Shown in pieces: positions 32,549 through 46,200 of a stretch of DNA of 64,000 bases. The DNA is taken from contig JAJEKV010000003.1 of assembly GCA_021234155.1 (NCBI GenBank), positions 32,719,166 through 32,783,165 of the forward strand. The letters run 5' to 3'. This DNA is from Isoetes taiwanensis (lineage: Eukaryota; Streptophyta; Lycopodiopsida; Isoetales; Isoetaceae). The notes beneath the pieces were generated by a model. That model was given only the letters and a program-made list of their open reading frames with translations. It made no database searches and was not told where the DNA came from. Position 1 is the first letter of the stretch, and every line of letters starts with the position of its first letter. A program made the position numbers and the translations under genes.

Positions 32549-32700
32549 AGCACCGTGGCCCGCGGTGCGACATTTTCTTGAAAAGAAGGCCAAATTTTTG
32601 TTAAGCGCAAAACATACCACACCGCGTAGCCCACGGTAGCGAAACTACACAACACGCGACTACACGAACTCCACATATTTTCGACGGTGTACGGTGCTAT
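32549..32700. promoter_or_regulatory. Class P1 palindromes after cluster gene 12
   Basis: CAGCACCGTGGCCCGCGGTG (32549-32569) is near-palindromic. Degenerate copies follow at about 32617-32643 (ACCGCGTAGCCCACGGTAGC) and 32684-32697. They lie 75-225 bp past the 3' end of minus-strand gene 12. The same class occurs at 14.1-18.2 kb, so both ends of the cluster are marked alike. Confidence 0.65.
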
Positions 32701-32775
32701 CTTTGCAAAAGGTATAAGTTATTGGCAAACAAACTTTGGGATTTGAACCCAAGAACACCATTGTTATTTATTTGT

Positions 32776-34110
32776 TTAACTGTTTTCACTTAAAGAAAGT
32801 ACAACGGGGAGGCATCTGAGCTTTGTTGTATACAATTCTTCCCCACGTTTTCCTACCTTGACACCATCTACCAAAAAATGGAAGACGTTTAAGTCACATT
32901 CTGATTCCAAAATAATTCTTACATCAAATAAAGACCATGCTTCTTCGACTTTTAAAGTTTTAAACAATTGACCACTTTTGAAGATAGCAATGTCAATGAC
33001 ATGAGAATGGGTACCATCGGCATCGTCTTGTTCCCTTTGAACCCCGTCCATCTGCTCCCTTCTTTTACTTCCCTCCATCTTACGTATTTGAAGGTAATGT
33101 AAACTGTTTGCTTTCGAATACAATACCACGATTCGAACGCTTTCTTTCTTTATCCACTTTGTACCTTCTCAACTCCTTCATGCGAGGCCGGGATGACCAT
33201 TCATCACATAAAATGTCATCCAGAAACAACTGACAATCACTTACAGTAAACATTTTTGAAGTCTTCTTGACATTCTCGACATTCTTAAACAAGGTAATAA
33301 ACATATCGATGGGTACATTTACTTTCACGTGTCCACAGACTCCACCTTTCTCCTTCAAAGCACTGAAAATTTCCTGTGACAATTTCAGCTTGGCAAGAAA
33401 ACAGAACCTGGAATCCATTGGGCGGGGAACTAAGTTTGTTATAATGGGGCAATGGTAAGTCCACAATTTTGCCTTTCCGAGGATAATACTCATATTTTAA
33501 GAACCAAATCCCCCTTTCGCAACTGCACACTTACGTTTGACCTTCAAAAAGCAAGGATCCAATATCATAATAGAAAGCACGGAAGATGCTTGTGATAGAA
33601 CTTCGATGGTTCGTGTCCAAAGACATCGGAAATCTGAGCCACGAGATACGTAAACCCAATTAGTTGATTTCTTCAAAATATAATGAATGACGGATTAGCA
33701 CAGATATAATGAAACTCACAATTCGCACGAAGCTCAGGGAAATTACGTCGAGATCTTATCTTTTCTTTTCTCATGTCTGTCGGTGTGTATAGGTGTCTGA
33801 CCTTGATATATACTTCCCCTCTCACCTCGAACCCGACAACAATAGCCTTCCAATGGCTTGAAATAACATTTCTCCTGCCTTTGATCACCCGATGAGGACC
33901 TCTGAGTGGCGGTCGGATTGTCACGAAGCTCCCAAGAAATATATTGAAGCGTAGAAATCGTTTCTCATTTGTGGCCAGGTAATCGCCATCTGAAATGAAC
34001 CGGCAAATTAATTAGATCAAACAGTCTGAATCAGATGAGCTCGCAGAACTAGAAGGATTGAAAGCATTAGCAAACCTGGATGGAGAGACGTGAAAAGAAG
34101 AGCCGTTGAG
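32776..34110 (-). pseudogene. Cluster gene 12: BAH-like domain protein
   Basis: The minus-strand block at 33673-33990 reads LGSFVTIRPPLRGPHRVIKG, HWKAIVVGFEVRGEVYIKVR, HLYTPTDM and FPELRANCEFHYI. This follows the BAH fold: an initial V.I.P strand, a K...GFE..G.V...VR strand followed by the L/Y-P-TDM loop, and an ELR/ELF segment before a polar strand. Next comes FLKYEYYPRKGKIVDLPLPH, which matches the strand after BAH in plant BAH-PHD readers such as EBS/SHL. No PHD finger is seen. Downstream blocks are PRPMDSRFCFLAKLKLSQEI and a final frame (to 32776) FKSGQLFKTLKVEEAWSLFD with a ubiquitin-like or doublecortin-like feel. BAH is a moderate call. The copy is broken in a few places and introns are likely. 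Confidence 0.45.
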
Positions 34111-34111
34111 G

Positions 34112-34123
34112 AGGGGGGGGGGG
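34112..34123 (+). repeat. G12 homopolymer in the promoter of cluster gene 12
   Basis: A run of 12 G lies just downstream of the TATA-like box, within the likely 5' leader of minus-strand gene 12. Confidence 0.8.
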
Positions 34124-34131
34124 TACTTATA
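34124..34131 (-). promoter_or_regulatory. TATAAGTA box of cluster gene 12
   Basis: Minus-strand TATAAGTA is identical to the TATA boxes of genes 4 (17585-17592) and 7 (19990-19997). The CAATAAT boxes are not evident here. Confidence 0.5.
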
Positions 34132-34486
34132 GACACCCCAACATTTGGGCGGTGATTCAGGGCGGGAATAATTTGTAATTATTACTTCCCCCACCGAACC
34201 TCGGGCAGGTAGGTAAGGATAATGCCGAACCTGTATCTTGACGACACCTGGCATGGGAAGGGAGGCATGGATGAAGAAAAGCTGTACCCCCGAATTCTCA
34301 TTGGCCGCGCGATTTCCATGCTGGCATCGAGCTTGGGACAATAAGTGAACCCAAAAAAACTCTAATGTGCTGGGATCATTCCTTCAGGAGGTCATAGATA
34401 TAAGGGATCAGCTATTTCCTTAGACACTCACTTAATATGTACATGTTTCATGATGTATATTTGTACGATTTGTCAGTATTCTTATT

Positions 34487-34655
34487 ACTGCGATGGTTTT
34501 CCCTCGAAAACCCTTCAGGGCAGGGTTTTTTTAATCCGAACAATAATACATCTGTTGTGCTCTCCTATTTGGGTCCCATTCACCAATTGATCTCCGTGGA
34601 CGATAAAAAGCTTTCAATTCGATTAAAATCAATTCAATTCAATTCTTATTGATGG
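34487..34655 (+). repeat. Dispersed repeat R3, copy 2
   Basis: TTTTCCCTCGAAAACCCTTC, a TTTTTTTAATCCG box, CATCTGTTGTG and a tail AATTCAATTCAATTC match 296-455 in order. It resembles a non-LTR retroposon 3' end. Confidence 0.5.
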
Positions 34656-34867
34656 GTTGCCTTTCAAATCAAAGCTTGTTGCTTGCTTCAAGATTCACAC
34701 ATTCCAGTCGCTTACTTGCCTATCAAATCGCACTACATCGACAATTTGCCTGACATTTTGCGCTTCAGATATTGGTTAAATGTGACAATCTTACTCCTTA
34801 TTTTTTCGAGTTCTTAATGGCGAGTTTCACACTTATAATACATGTTTGCTCAACTTTTTTTTTTTTT

Positions 34868-34990
34868 TGGTTGCCCCTAAGGGGGCAAACCCTTGTTTAT
34901 GTGGGTTTGTGGCATATTATAGGTATATGCCAGTATATGCTTGGAATATGTCTATGACTGCTCCAAACCCGTTATTGGCTGTAAACTCTC
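34868..34990 (+). repeat. Dispersed repeat R1, copy 1
   Basis: GGTTGCCCCTAAGGGGGCAA, ACCCTTGTTTATGTGGG and ATATGCTTGGAATATG are shared with 40501-40600, 56779-56945 and 63040-63130. It carries a strong hairpin (TTGCCCC/GGGGCAA). It abuts the broken 5' side of the protease pseudogene. Confidence 0.6.
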
Positions 34991-35169
34991 GGTCATTTTC
35001 GTTGTTGGGCAGCCACTCTTGAAACTGGCTAACCGGAGAGGCCTGCTCTGCCCGGCTATCGTAAGAGTTGTACATAAAGATCTGTAGAGCAAGGTATGAT
35101 AATGATGAAAAAGCTTAGTAATGGCTGGATCCTGAGTACGCCTTCAGATTCTTGAGTTTTTCATTCTAC

Positions 35170-36979
<1,810 letters not shown>

Positions 36980-39900
36980 GTGAGTTACCTTTCATACAAG
37001 CACATAAAAGCAAAAACTTAGTTGCACAAATGAAAATACACATGCACAGAAAAACACAGATACAAACATACACAAAAGTAAAAGACAGTTTTACACAATG
37101 AAGACAGACACAAACACATGCATATACAAGCTTGCATTATAAAAGGATAGGCCTCAATTCCGAATTAAATTCCAAATTGGCATCCTCACAGTCTCTCTTG
37201 CTTCCCTTCCATTGGCTCAACAATGGCATACACATACAAAGAATTGTTTTGAGGAGGATCTTCCGTATAGTATGTATAGTATTGGAATCCTATTATGCAT
37301 TAGAGGATGGCTCTTGTTGCTTTTCTTCTCCCTATTATTTTTTTCTTGTTGTGATTTTCCTCTATATTAGTTCAAGATGCTTCCCCTATGTCACTTCAGG
37401 GGTGCTTCCAAATCGTATGAACAAATTGTAAATCACTGCGCACTTCAATACATACCACTGCCATGAGGTGGTATGAGTTAGAAAAAAAGGTTTGATAAAC
37501 CAACAATTACAAGATTAAACTTAAGAAAGCTTTTGGAAGCATGGTCCAGTAAAATGTTTAAGAAACATTTCAATTGTATATTTTACTATTAATTTTTGTG
37601 AATATATTGTTAATTATAGAAAACACGAAACATGCCAATCTTAATGGCACCATGACATGGCCCCTCCATTGCACAATAGTGAGCTCTTAAAATACTTACT
37701 GTGTATAGATAATGTGTGCCCAATGATATCTCCATTCTTAATGGTTGCATAGCCACACAAGAACAATTGTTAGGAATTTCTATATTTTTTTGTTCTGTCA
37801 AGCCAAGATCATTGTTGTGCACGTGAGACGATGTGAAGAGTTTAACAATGCTATCAGTATTTTTCCCTTGCCTCAATGCTTTTTCCTCATGTCTGATCTG
37901 CCATATTTGTTTTTCTGTAGTATGCAGCTATAGCCACTAGAACTGCATGATAACATATTATTATCATGTTATTGACCACAAGGTGCAGCCACAACATCAT
38001 CTCCATTGGTATTAATAAACGCTATGTTGCAATAAATGTTGGGTACATTCTCTATTCTCAGGACACATCACACAACAGTATAATTTATGAGATAGAATAG
38101 ACAAACTTACAACATCATACTTTGTTGTAGTAAATGGCATTGTCTATTCTCAGGTGACAGAGAAAAGAAATTTATCTGTGGGCGATTTGAATAATGTAAG
38201 TCGGTGCAGTAGGACCATGGCACGGATTGGAAATTGAAAAGTAACCGATTTGTGTCTGGAACAGAAGAAAGAGGCCAAGAAAAGCGACATGGGTGTATTG
38301 AGAAAGGAGTTAAAAGATCATGTAGTGGTTTTGCCAATCACCCTGCAAAATGTCTCCATCCCAAATTGAGATAATGGAACATCCACAAACCAAAACCCTG
38401 CTACTTATTACTGACAATAGTGGGCAACACAATAATTGTCCAAAATCTTCTTGGTTCATTCAATAGAGGTGGTGTCTGCTGATCCTGCATTGGCAGGATA
38501 TAGGTAGAATAAATAAGCGTACAACATCATACTTCACTGGCAATTTGTCAGTGTTATGCAATTTGTCGGTGTTATGTGCACGGACAATGTTAAGAAGCAA
38601 AACGTGAATCCTTATACCTCTATACAAAAACCTGCTTATAAACCTCTAATACACATGTGTTTATTATTCAATCTATCTCACGAAGCCCAACGATGCCAAG
38701 CCAAACATTGCTACATGATAAGTTTCTTATTTGCATTTACTTTCCTCTTTTCTTTTTTTAAGAGGCCATGGAATATTACTATTTTTATTTCTCATGTGTG
38801 GAGTGCATCTTCGAATCCCTTGCCACTTCAATTATTCATGCTCACTTATTCATGCCAACTATAAAAGAGCATGTATATCTTGACATATTAATCATTGACA
38901 TGCTTACCATTTCTAATCATTTAAGTCTAGAAAGATATGCATTTTTGCAAACTGAAGTTGCAAAACATAAGTGAGGTTGCATTAAAGTGGGTTTTACCAA
39001 ATATTTCATAATTAAAGACTGAAATTCTAGACATGGCTATACATATCATGCATAGGAAGGCCCACAAAGGGTTCCATTCTAAAACTTGAGCTACGAAGGG
39101 TTCAAAGGCCCACCCGACTTTATATTTAGCTGGACCTGCAGATTTAAGCTAAATAATTGAAGGAATTATACACGAACGACAAAGCTGCAAAATAGAATCT
39201 TCAATAGAAGAACTCAAATACATCTGTCACGGCTAGTACATTCTTGCTATGCATATGCACATAAGATATGCTCATTATACTCTTTTATTTTACAGGTCAG
39301 CTCTTATATCCGAACATAACACCGTGTTTAATCCTATTGCTATTGAGGTCATCCATTAGGAGAAGCTAAAGACAATGGAGTCATGGTAGCAAACAGATTT
39401 GTAGGGTTGCATGTGTGACCGCATTCAGGTACATCACCCTCTGATTATCCAACGGAAAATTGTAAACCAGATATATTGTAGGCCTTTCTATGGCCCTTCC
39501 CGACCAACCAATATTTGTTGTGCCCTTCTATAGGTGGTATGCATTTGCCAACTTTATCTTCAAGTTGATCAATTTCATCTTTCACAACCAAGTTTGCTGT
39601 AGGTGATGTTGGGGCACTTTACTCCAAACAAAATCACCATCTAGGGTTTAAAACGCAAACCTTCTCATTTGGCTGGGGGGACTTCATCTGCTAAACCAAG
39701 GACATTATCAGCACTTAAAAGAGTGAAATCTTAAAAAACTGAAAGGCCAAGTTCAAAATTGCTATGAGCTTAACGCCAAAGTCTCGTCAATGTAATGTCA
39801 AATCAAACTCACCCTATAACATAGATGTCAATTGCTTCCCTCACATTTAGCCATTCATTCAAATCAAGGTCTGTACTGGGGACTTTAGCTCCAACGTTCT

Positions 39901-40500
39901 TTCAACTTAGATTTACAACAGCTTAGGAATTATCTCAACATAAATTCTAAGAAAGTAACTGCCAAGAGTTATAAGTCCATATATTGTAAACAGAAAGTCT
40001 CTGATTGACCTTGCTCTAGTGTGCGCTTAAGTGGTTTAGACTGCGAATTATGATGACCAATTCAAAATTAGAGCTCGCTGCCTTAATTACAAAAACAATG
40101 AATGCCATAAACTGAAGCCTTCGAAGCAATGTAATACTGCCCCGCATCTTCTAAGCCATCATAGATACATGCCGCCAGAAGAAAGACTCTTGCATTTCTT
40201 TGACTTTATTTATGTCAAGATCCTTCACCTTCTCTGTCCCTGGTCCAACCTCTGTCTCTGTCATTGTTCACATATATATTTATATTTACATATATATCTA
40301 GATCAGACACATTATTTTGAACGACATTGAATCCCTTTCTATGCCCCATTGGTAATCCATACATAGCTCTGTATGAAAGTCCATCCAAATCTTGTTATTA
40401 ATATCTTTATTCGGATAATTGAAAATATATCATCATATGCTAAAAGCACTATTCTATTCTATTCTAAACCTATTCATGTGCTCAATGATTTCTTACGAAA
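36980..40500. other. No gene seen
   Basis: AT-rich sequence. The last exon of a granulin protease was not recognised downstream. Short frames have no family features. A local near-repeat around ACAACATCATACTT.G.TG occurs at 38108 and 38521. Confidence 0.45.
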
Positions 40501-40600
40501 ATTTTTGGGTTGCCCCTAGGGGGCCAAACCCTTGCTCATGTGGGTTTTTCGCATATCCTAAGCATATGCTGGATATTCTGATATGTTGTGGTCCTTGGTA
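40501..40600 (+). repeat. Dispersed repeat R1, copy 2
   Basis: ATTTTTGGGTTGCCCCTAGG, then CCAAACCCTTGCTCATGTGG and CATATCCTAAGCATATGC; shorter than the 56.8-kb copy. Confidence 0.55.
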
Positions 40601-41300
40601 CTGTGGTTGTCAAACTGTTCCCTATTCCACATGTTACAGTGGTGAGAATTCTCTGTCGTATTTTAGACCTATAGTAGCAGTTTATTTTTGTATGTCTTTT
40701 TCTCTTCTAGAGTGATCACAACCGATTTAGATTTTGGAAGTGTACATTCTAGTATAGTACTTGAAGAATATGCTATTATTCACAACATGAATACCTAAGC
40801 TAACCAAAATGCATTGGACCTCTATCATTACCAGCATAAAGTACTGACAGCTGCTTAAATGTGTGTCAATATTGGCTATTGTTCTTATTCTTAGCTTAAA
40901 CGTTTTGGAACGTCCAATCTTATCATTCCTCGCCATATCTCATTTTAAAAAGTTTGGCATTCTCTAGTCTCATTATGTACATGGTTCTTGAAATAAACAA
41001 GATTCTTTGGAAGTATAATGTGTTTAACAAGTGTTGCCTTATGCAGGTTGCACCGATTTCTCAGGGGCTCCCTTCCTTGACTTAATTCCCAAAAAGCCCT
41101 TCGTATTTTTAAAATTCCCAAAATGCCCTTAAATTTTAAATATTTTCCCAAATAGCCCCGTATATTTTATAGTTCTGAAATTCGTGTGTTCTTTATTTCA
41201 CAGGTTGCTAAACTCTTTAGCTGCATTTTGGAAGATAGAGATAGTTCGTTGGCTACAGAGGATTTCGTTTCTAAATATTCGGGGTTATGGTTTTGAATTG

Positions 41301-41390
41301 ATTGTCAAAATATGACTTTGAACTATGATTTAAGCCACTTCACCCTCCGGCCATGGAGGGCAACCCTCCGTGCGCAGCACCTTGTTTTAT
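41301..41390 (+). repeat. Dispersed repeat R2, copy 1
   Basis: ATGATTTAAGCCACTTCACC, then a CCCTCCGG/CCATGGAGGG inverted pair, CAACCCTCCGTGCGCAGCAC and CTTGTT. The match at 63191-63280 is close to base for base. The sharp shared right end suggests a small retroposon or LTR fragment. Confidence 0.6.
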
Positions 41391-41769
41391 TTGCTTGCTT
41401 TTTTGTCCAAAAAGAAGCTTGTAGCTATTGCATCAATTTGTCCAAGATCCCACCAACTATGCACTGAAGCATGTAGGCAATGAGTGCAATTACCATGAGA
41501 GGCGAGATTATGTGATCGTTGCCAGCTACAGGTTATTGCCGATGAAAACCACACATTTATAAGATGCCTTACTCTTGAGATGATTAGGAACAGTTATTTG
41601 ATATTAGCATATACCGTGCTTCTACAACTTCTAAGAGCACCATCTATGCATGACTTGGCATTATACATTCTTCAGGTGCTAGTTACACATATTCAATTGC
41701 TGAGCCAGTAGTAGTCACAATATCTTCTTTATATAAGTTGAGTTTATTTCTTACTTTCTTCCATACTGC

Positions 41770-41890
41770 AAAGGTTTTTCCCTTGAAAACCTTTTGAGAT
41801 TATGGCCCTATTTAATCTACTAGTAATGGTTTAGGGTTTAGGGCCTATCTATCTTCATGGACGTTAAATAATTTATTCTATTGTATTCTA
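41770..41890 (+). repeat. Dispersed repeat R3, diverged copy
   Basis: TTTTTCCCTTGAAAACCTTT, then TATTTAATCTACTAGTAATGG; tail diverged. Weaker match to 296-455. Confidence 0.3.
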
Positions 41891-41955
41891 CCATTACAAG
41901 GTGGAACTACTAAGATGGTAGATAGGTGGCACAATTTAATCCAAAACAATAGCAT

Positions 41956-42316
41956 CACGCTTGGTAATGTTCATGGGGAGGGGCTTTACCCTTTAAAACA
42001 TCTGGGCCGCATTGGCACCACTCGTGGTTCTGCCATCCATAATGCCTCGTTTGACATTATGCTTGGTAATTTTCATGAGAGGCTTTAACCCTTAAAAATT
42101 CTTGGCGGCATTGTCATCACTCGTGGCTCTGCTACCCATGACACCTCACTTGGCAGCGTTGTCTCAACTTTTTTTAAGGGGCGCCCCTCCAATGAAAATT
42201 ACCCAGTACCTAATAGTCATCTAGACGACTTCTTTAAGTGTGTTGAGTTACAATTAATGATTGGTTAGTACTAGACGACTTCTGTAAGTCTGTTGAGTTA
42301 CAATTAATGGTTAGTA
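41956..42316 (+). repeat. Two adjacent tandem duplications
   Basis: A unit of about 100 bp is present at 41956-42060 and 42061-42153 (GCTTGGTAAT.TTCATG, CTTTAACCC, CGGCATTG.CA.CACTCGTGG). A second unit of about 52 bp (AGACGACTTCT.TAAGT, TGTTGAGTTACAATTAATG) is present twice between 42222 and 42316. Confidence 0.65.
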
Positions 42317-43160
42317 TTGCTCACCCCGTGGGGAGGGGGGAGCAACACATCTACTACATTATGTGACACCATAAGTATGGCAACCAAAGAAGGAACATTT
42401 CAAGAGATCGAGCACATTTGCATGGCATATGCCAGGATGGCTTGCTTGTGTAAATGGCTTGGGCTGCGACATGGGAATTGTTCTTTAAACAACTGTCCCG
42501 TGTGCAAAATCAACACATTTATTTTTGAACCTCGTGGTGTGGGATATAGTGTAAGATAATTTGGAACAATTCTGTCTCATTTCAAACACAATATATGGTG
42601 GACATGCATTGTGCAGAATCTGGCATCGAGTGGACATTGTGGAGATCGACTGGACAAAAATAAAGCTGCTGCAACGATGGAGCTCAAGATTGAGGTGTTC
42701 GGAATTAACAGAGACGAGGCCAAAGCTCAAGATTGAGGTGTTCGGAATCTCTTTGCCCGGATTGCACTGCTGCAGCTTGCCGACAAAAGGCCCCTCTCTT
42801 TCCTTCCTGTTCCGATTGCCCAAAGTAAAATAATAATGGAAGAAAGAGAATGCATCATGCAGTGTGCACAGACCATGGGCGCCCCACTCTCGCCATGCCA
42901 AAAAAAAAGGGAACCCTAAACCTACATTTGAAAAATATTGCATAAAATCAATCCTTCCTAGATAAGATTGTGGTTTCATACTCTTTGCTCTTCCAATCCA
43001 ATAGCATTTCCCTATACATGCATTGGGGTTCTTCGCTGCTGATGTTCGGGAATTTGGAACTGGATGTCCATGTCTGGTCCCTGGTCCCTGATTCGGGTAT
43101 GTCATTCATTCTAAGTGGGAGTTGGTTGGAGGTTAGAGAGTCCGCGTCTATGGAATGAAT
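42317..43160. other. Unclear; no supported gene
   Basis: Overlapping frames exist on both strands (for example 42485-43105 minus, 42970-43158 plus), but none shows a domain. A short direct repeat (GCTCAAGATTGAGGTGTTCG) occurs at about 42680 and 42725. The stretch is left uncalled. Confidence 0.3.
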
Positions 43161-44750
43161 CCACCTTGTTAGGTTGGACGTTCACTTCAATGGCTTTGTA
43201 GTGAGGCTTTGTGATCCCACTTGTAAACTATTTTAATACATCTATTGTAGTGCATTGATAGCACATATCTATCACTTTGACCACTTAAAGACAAACATGT
43301 CCAACAAGACAATTACATCTTGCCTTCTTTCGATTCAACAATATCTTCTACCATATCCCCAACATTAACTTAAATATGCCAAGATTGTCAAAAGCTTTCC
43401 ATATGTCGCTATTACGTAATAAAAAAAAGAATATAATACTAATTAGCAATAATAAATCTTTTTTATGATCATAAATATATAGTGTCATGAGAATGGGATG
43501 ATTCCCTTTAGCAATGTTGAAGGTTTGTTGTCAATCTGTACTTCATATTCGAATTCAATAAAGAACAAAATGTAGCTTTTTTTGAGACCCTTCATGATGA
43601 AAAAAATGCATTAAAAACTAACAAATTGGCGAAGAACACAATGTTGTTTTGATAGAGACACTTGTATAAAGAGACTTATTTGCAATTATTGTTGGTACAA
43701 AATTCTAGGATTACCCATATGCTTTATTCTAAGTAGGGTTGCAAAGGAACACCTAATTTCCCGTGACTTGCATATAACAAGCACCAAAATGTGGAATAGA
43801 CAATGTTTCAAAAGCACAGTATTTATTTTGTCTATATTAGAAAGCAGTCAGATGTTGTGCTATAGTTGCCTAATTTATCATCTTATTTATAGGATGTTCG
43901 GAGCTTGTTTTTGGTGAAAAGGATTCAAAGAAGAATTTATGAGTTGGAATTAAGTTCGAACCTGAACTTGGCCTTAGATATAGGCTAGGGTTAGGGCATG
44001 ATAATGTAAGCCAAAACCTTGTAGAGAACTTTGAGTGCAAGCATGTAAGCAACGAAGTACTTATATGATTCTGAACATGGAAATAGGTCGGCCATGAAAT
44101 GGACGGGCTAAACAAACCAGAATCAAAGACATAGAATGTTTTGTTTGTCCATTTCAAAGCTGTACCAAAAACTTATCCGAAAGGCGTTTCTGTAGTTTAG
44201 ACTAGTCTACATAAAGCTGCTGCCAAGGAAGAAAAAAGCTCCCACAGCAGGGAACACAGTGGGCGGCTCCTGGTGACGTTATTCTGAGGCAATGCGCGGA
44301 TATTGTCGCAGAATATTTTCGCTCCATTGGGTTGCCCAGGTGACAAAAGAGGGCCTCTGTTTGTGGCCCAATATGAGGTTTTATAAAAGTGCACGATAAT
44401 GGAAGATGGCATAGTTCTTACCAGAATCTGTTGCTTTCAACAGAGAAAGAAAACCTGAATTTACAACACAGTTTCACACTCAAGACCCTTCCTTGCGTCA
44501 GACCACCTCATTCCTGATACAGTTACTTATGCATTATTGATTTCGGTCGAGTTAAATTACAACTTATAGTTGATTAGAAAAGCCTCTAGTACCTCCTTGA
44601 AAGGTATACATGTGTGGTGCATGTGATCTAAGAAAATAGGAAGTTGACATAGTGGTTTGTAGGTATACAATACAAGACTAAACTAGACTAGAGTTTAAAG
44701 CCATAATCTCTAATAATTGCAGTTCATGCTTTGTTGATACGGATATATGA
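43161..44750. other. No gene seen
   Basis: AT-rich sequence without convincing frames, RNA genes or repeats. Confidence 0.45.
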
Positions 44751-44751
44751 A

Positions 44752-44892
44752 AGGTCACTTACGTGACCTTCCCTATAGCATGGAGGAAAGTTAGGGGCCG
44801 CTTTGCACCAAGCGTCCTCACATGACCTTCCCTATAACATGGAGGAAAGTTAGGAGCCAAGTTAGGGGCCATTTTGCACCACGCGTCCTCAA
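44752..44892 (+). repeat. Tandem duplication of about 65 bp
   Basis: GTGACCTTCCCTATAGCATG with GAGGAAAGTTAGG and TTTGCACCA.GCGTCCTCA is present twice; the second copy carries a small internal re-duplication of GTTAGG.GCCA. Confidence 0.65.
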
Positions 44893-45419
44893 TCCGACAG
44901 TCGAGGCAAAGAACTCGCATACAAAAAAAAAAAGGAAGGAACGTTTGTAGTTGTACTGCCTGGAAATGAAAGTCTGCTAAAACTTGTCACGTGGTGGCAT
45001 CTCATTGGCGTTCAGGGCAGAATGGGTCCTAATTGGGAACCCACCTAGAGGAGCCACTTTTCGGCAGAAAACTGGCATGCGACATCCGCCCGTTTTCCTA
45101 CCAAAAACTGGCTCCCCCGGTGGCTTTTCGCATGTGGGCCAATTTGCATCCACGTAGTGATTTGCAGCCACGTGCCATCTCATTTTTGAGATGCCACTTC
45201 TCTGGTGATGGTGGTGATGGCGCTTCCCGACGATGGCGCTTCTTCTTCTCTGGCGATGCCGCTTCTCGAGTGATGGCGCTTGTTTTGCGGTTTTTTTTCT
45301 TTGGCGCTTCTCCCTTGTTAGATTTCATTAGTTTTTAGTTGCGAAGATGTGGAGCATGGCTTAGGCAATCACTGAAGGCGTAGAGTTGCAGTTCTTAGGT
45401 TTAGAGAAGGAAAGCTTCA

Positions 45420-45680
45420 GGGTAGCCTTCCTTATCTGACTCTCTAGTGTAAAGGGAGAGTCCGATAATTAAGTTATCACTCCTAGGAGTGATAACTAGT
45501 TATCAGTACTAGGAGATTAGTTATCAGTCCGATAAGGTGGTTATCGGTCTTCGCCTCGGGCCAATAACCAAAAAATGCGTGGCCTCGATTGTACGTCCTC
45601 GGCCAGATATTTGGCACGTAAGGCCTCGGCCCGGCCTTCGGCCATAGCGGGCCTCAGCCTTACGTGCAAATATCCTTACC
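45420..45680. repeat. Palindrome and hairpin block
   Basis: A perfect 26-bp palindrome at 45472-45497 (half AGTTATCACTCCT) is followed by partial echoes (AGTTATCAGTACTAGGAG, TTATCAGTCC). A long hairpin has arms ATATTTGGCACGTAAGGC (45607-45624) and GCCTTACGTGCAAATAT (45657-45673) around a G+C-rich loop that is itself self-complementary (GGCCCGGCC, GGCCTTCGGCC). No coding frame overlaps. Confidence 0.6.
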
Positions 45681-46200
45681 TTACCCCCCCTCCCCTTCCA
45701 CATATACGGTAAGGTACAGATCAGCAGAAAAACTCTGCCGAAAATCTATGGGTGGGCAAAAATTAATTAACAATGGGTAACTACTGTAATTCCCCCACAA
45801 ATCAGTGTAACAAATTCATCTGATTAATTGCTCCCACTTGTAAATAAATTTGTTCGATCAACTGCTATGTGGAGGGCTTTAGTACAATTTGAAGGTGCGG
45901 TTCTTTGATTGTTGGGTAGAATAAATTATGTAGCACTTTTTGTATTTGAGATGATGCTAAAGAAAGGGAGGTGTGAATATGAGTGTGGGGGTGCGGCTTT
46001 TTTTAAGTTTTTTCGAAGTATGTTTTCGTGTTTTTTTGTAAGGAATATTCTTAATACATACTCTAAAATGGAGATAACTGACAGTATATAAAATTGGCAG
46101 GAATCTTCATTTCTATATAATATCTTCAACACTTTACACCAAAAATTTGATTTTGCCTGCTACTTTTCTAGATATACAATAACAATTACTTTTAAATAAT

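Noticed and set aside
11070-34240. CGAACCT motifs near 11.07-11.15 kb and 34.19-34.24 kb as terminal repeats of the cluster
   Set aside because: They stand in the same orientation, are short, and the surrounding sequence does not align, so the ends of the element stay unknown.
11240-34270. Calling the cluster an endogenous giant virus or Polinton because of its compact genes and hairpins
   Set aside because: No capsid, packaging ATPase, viral DNA polymerase or other hallmark gene was recognised. The hairpin placement is only an analogy.
42485-43105. Minus-strand frame of 206 codons
   Set aside because: Composition is unremarkable, overlapping frames exist on the other strand, a short duplication lies within it, and no domain or splice signal supports it.
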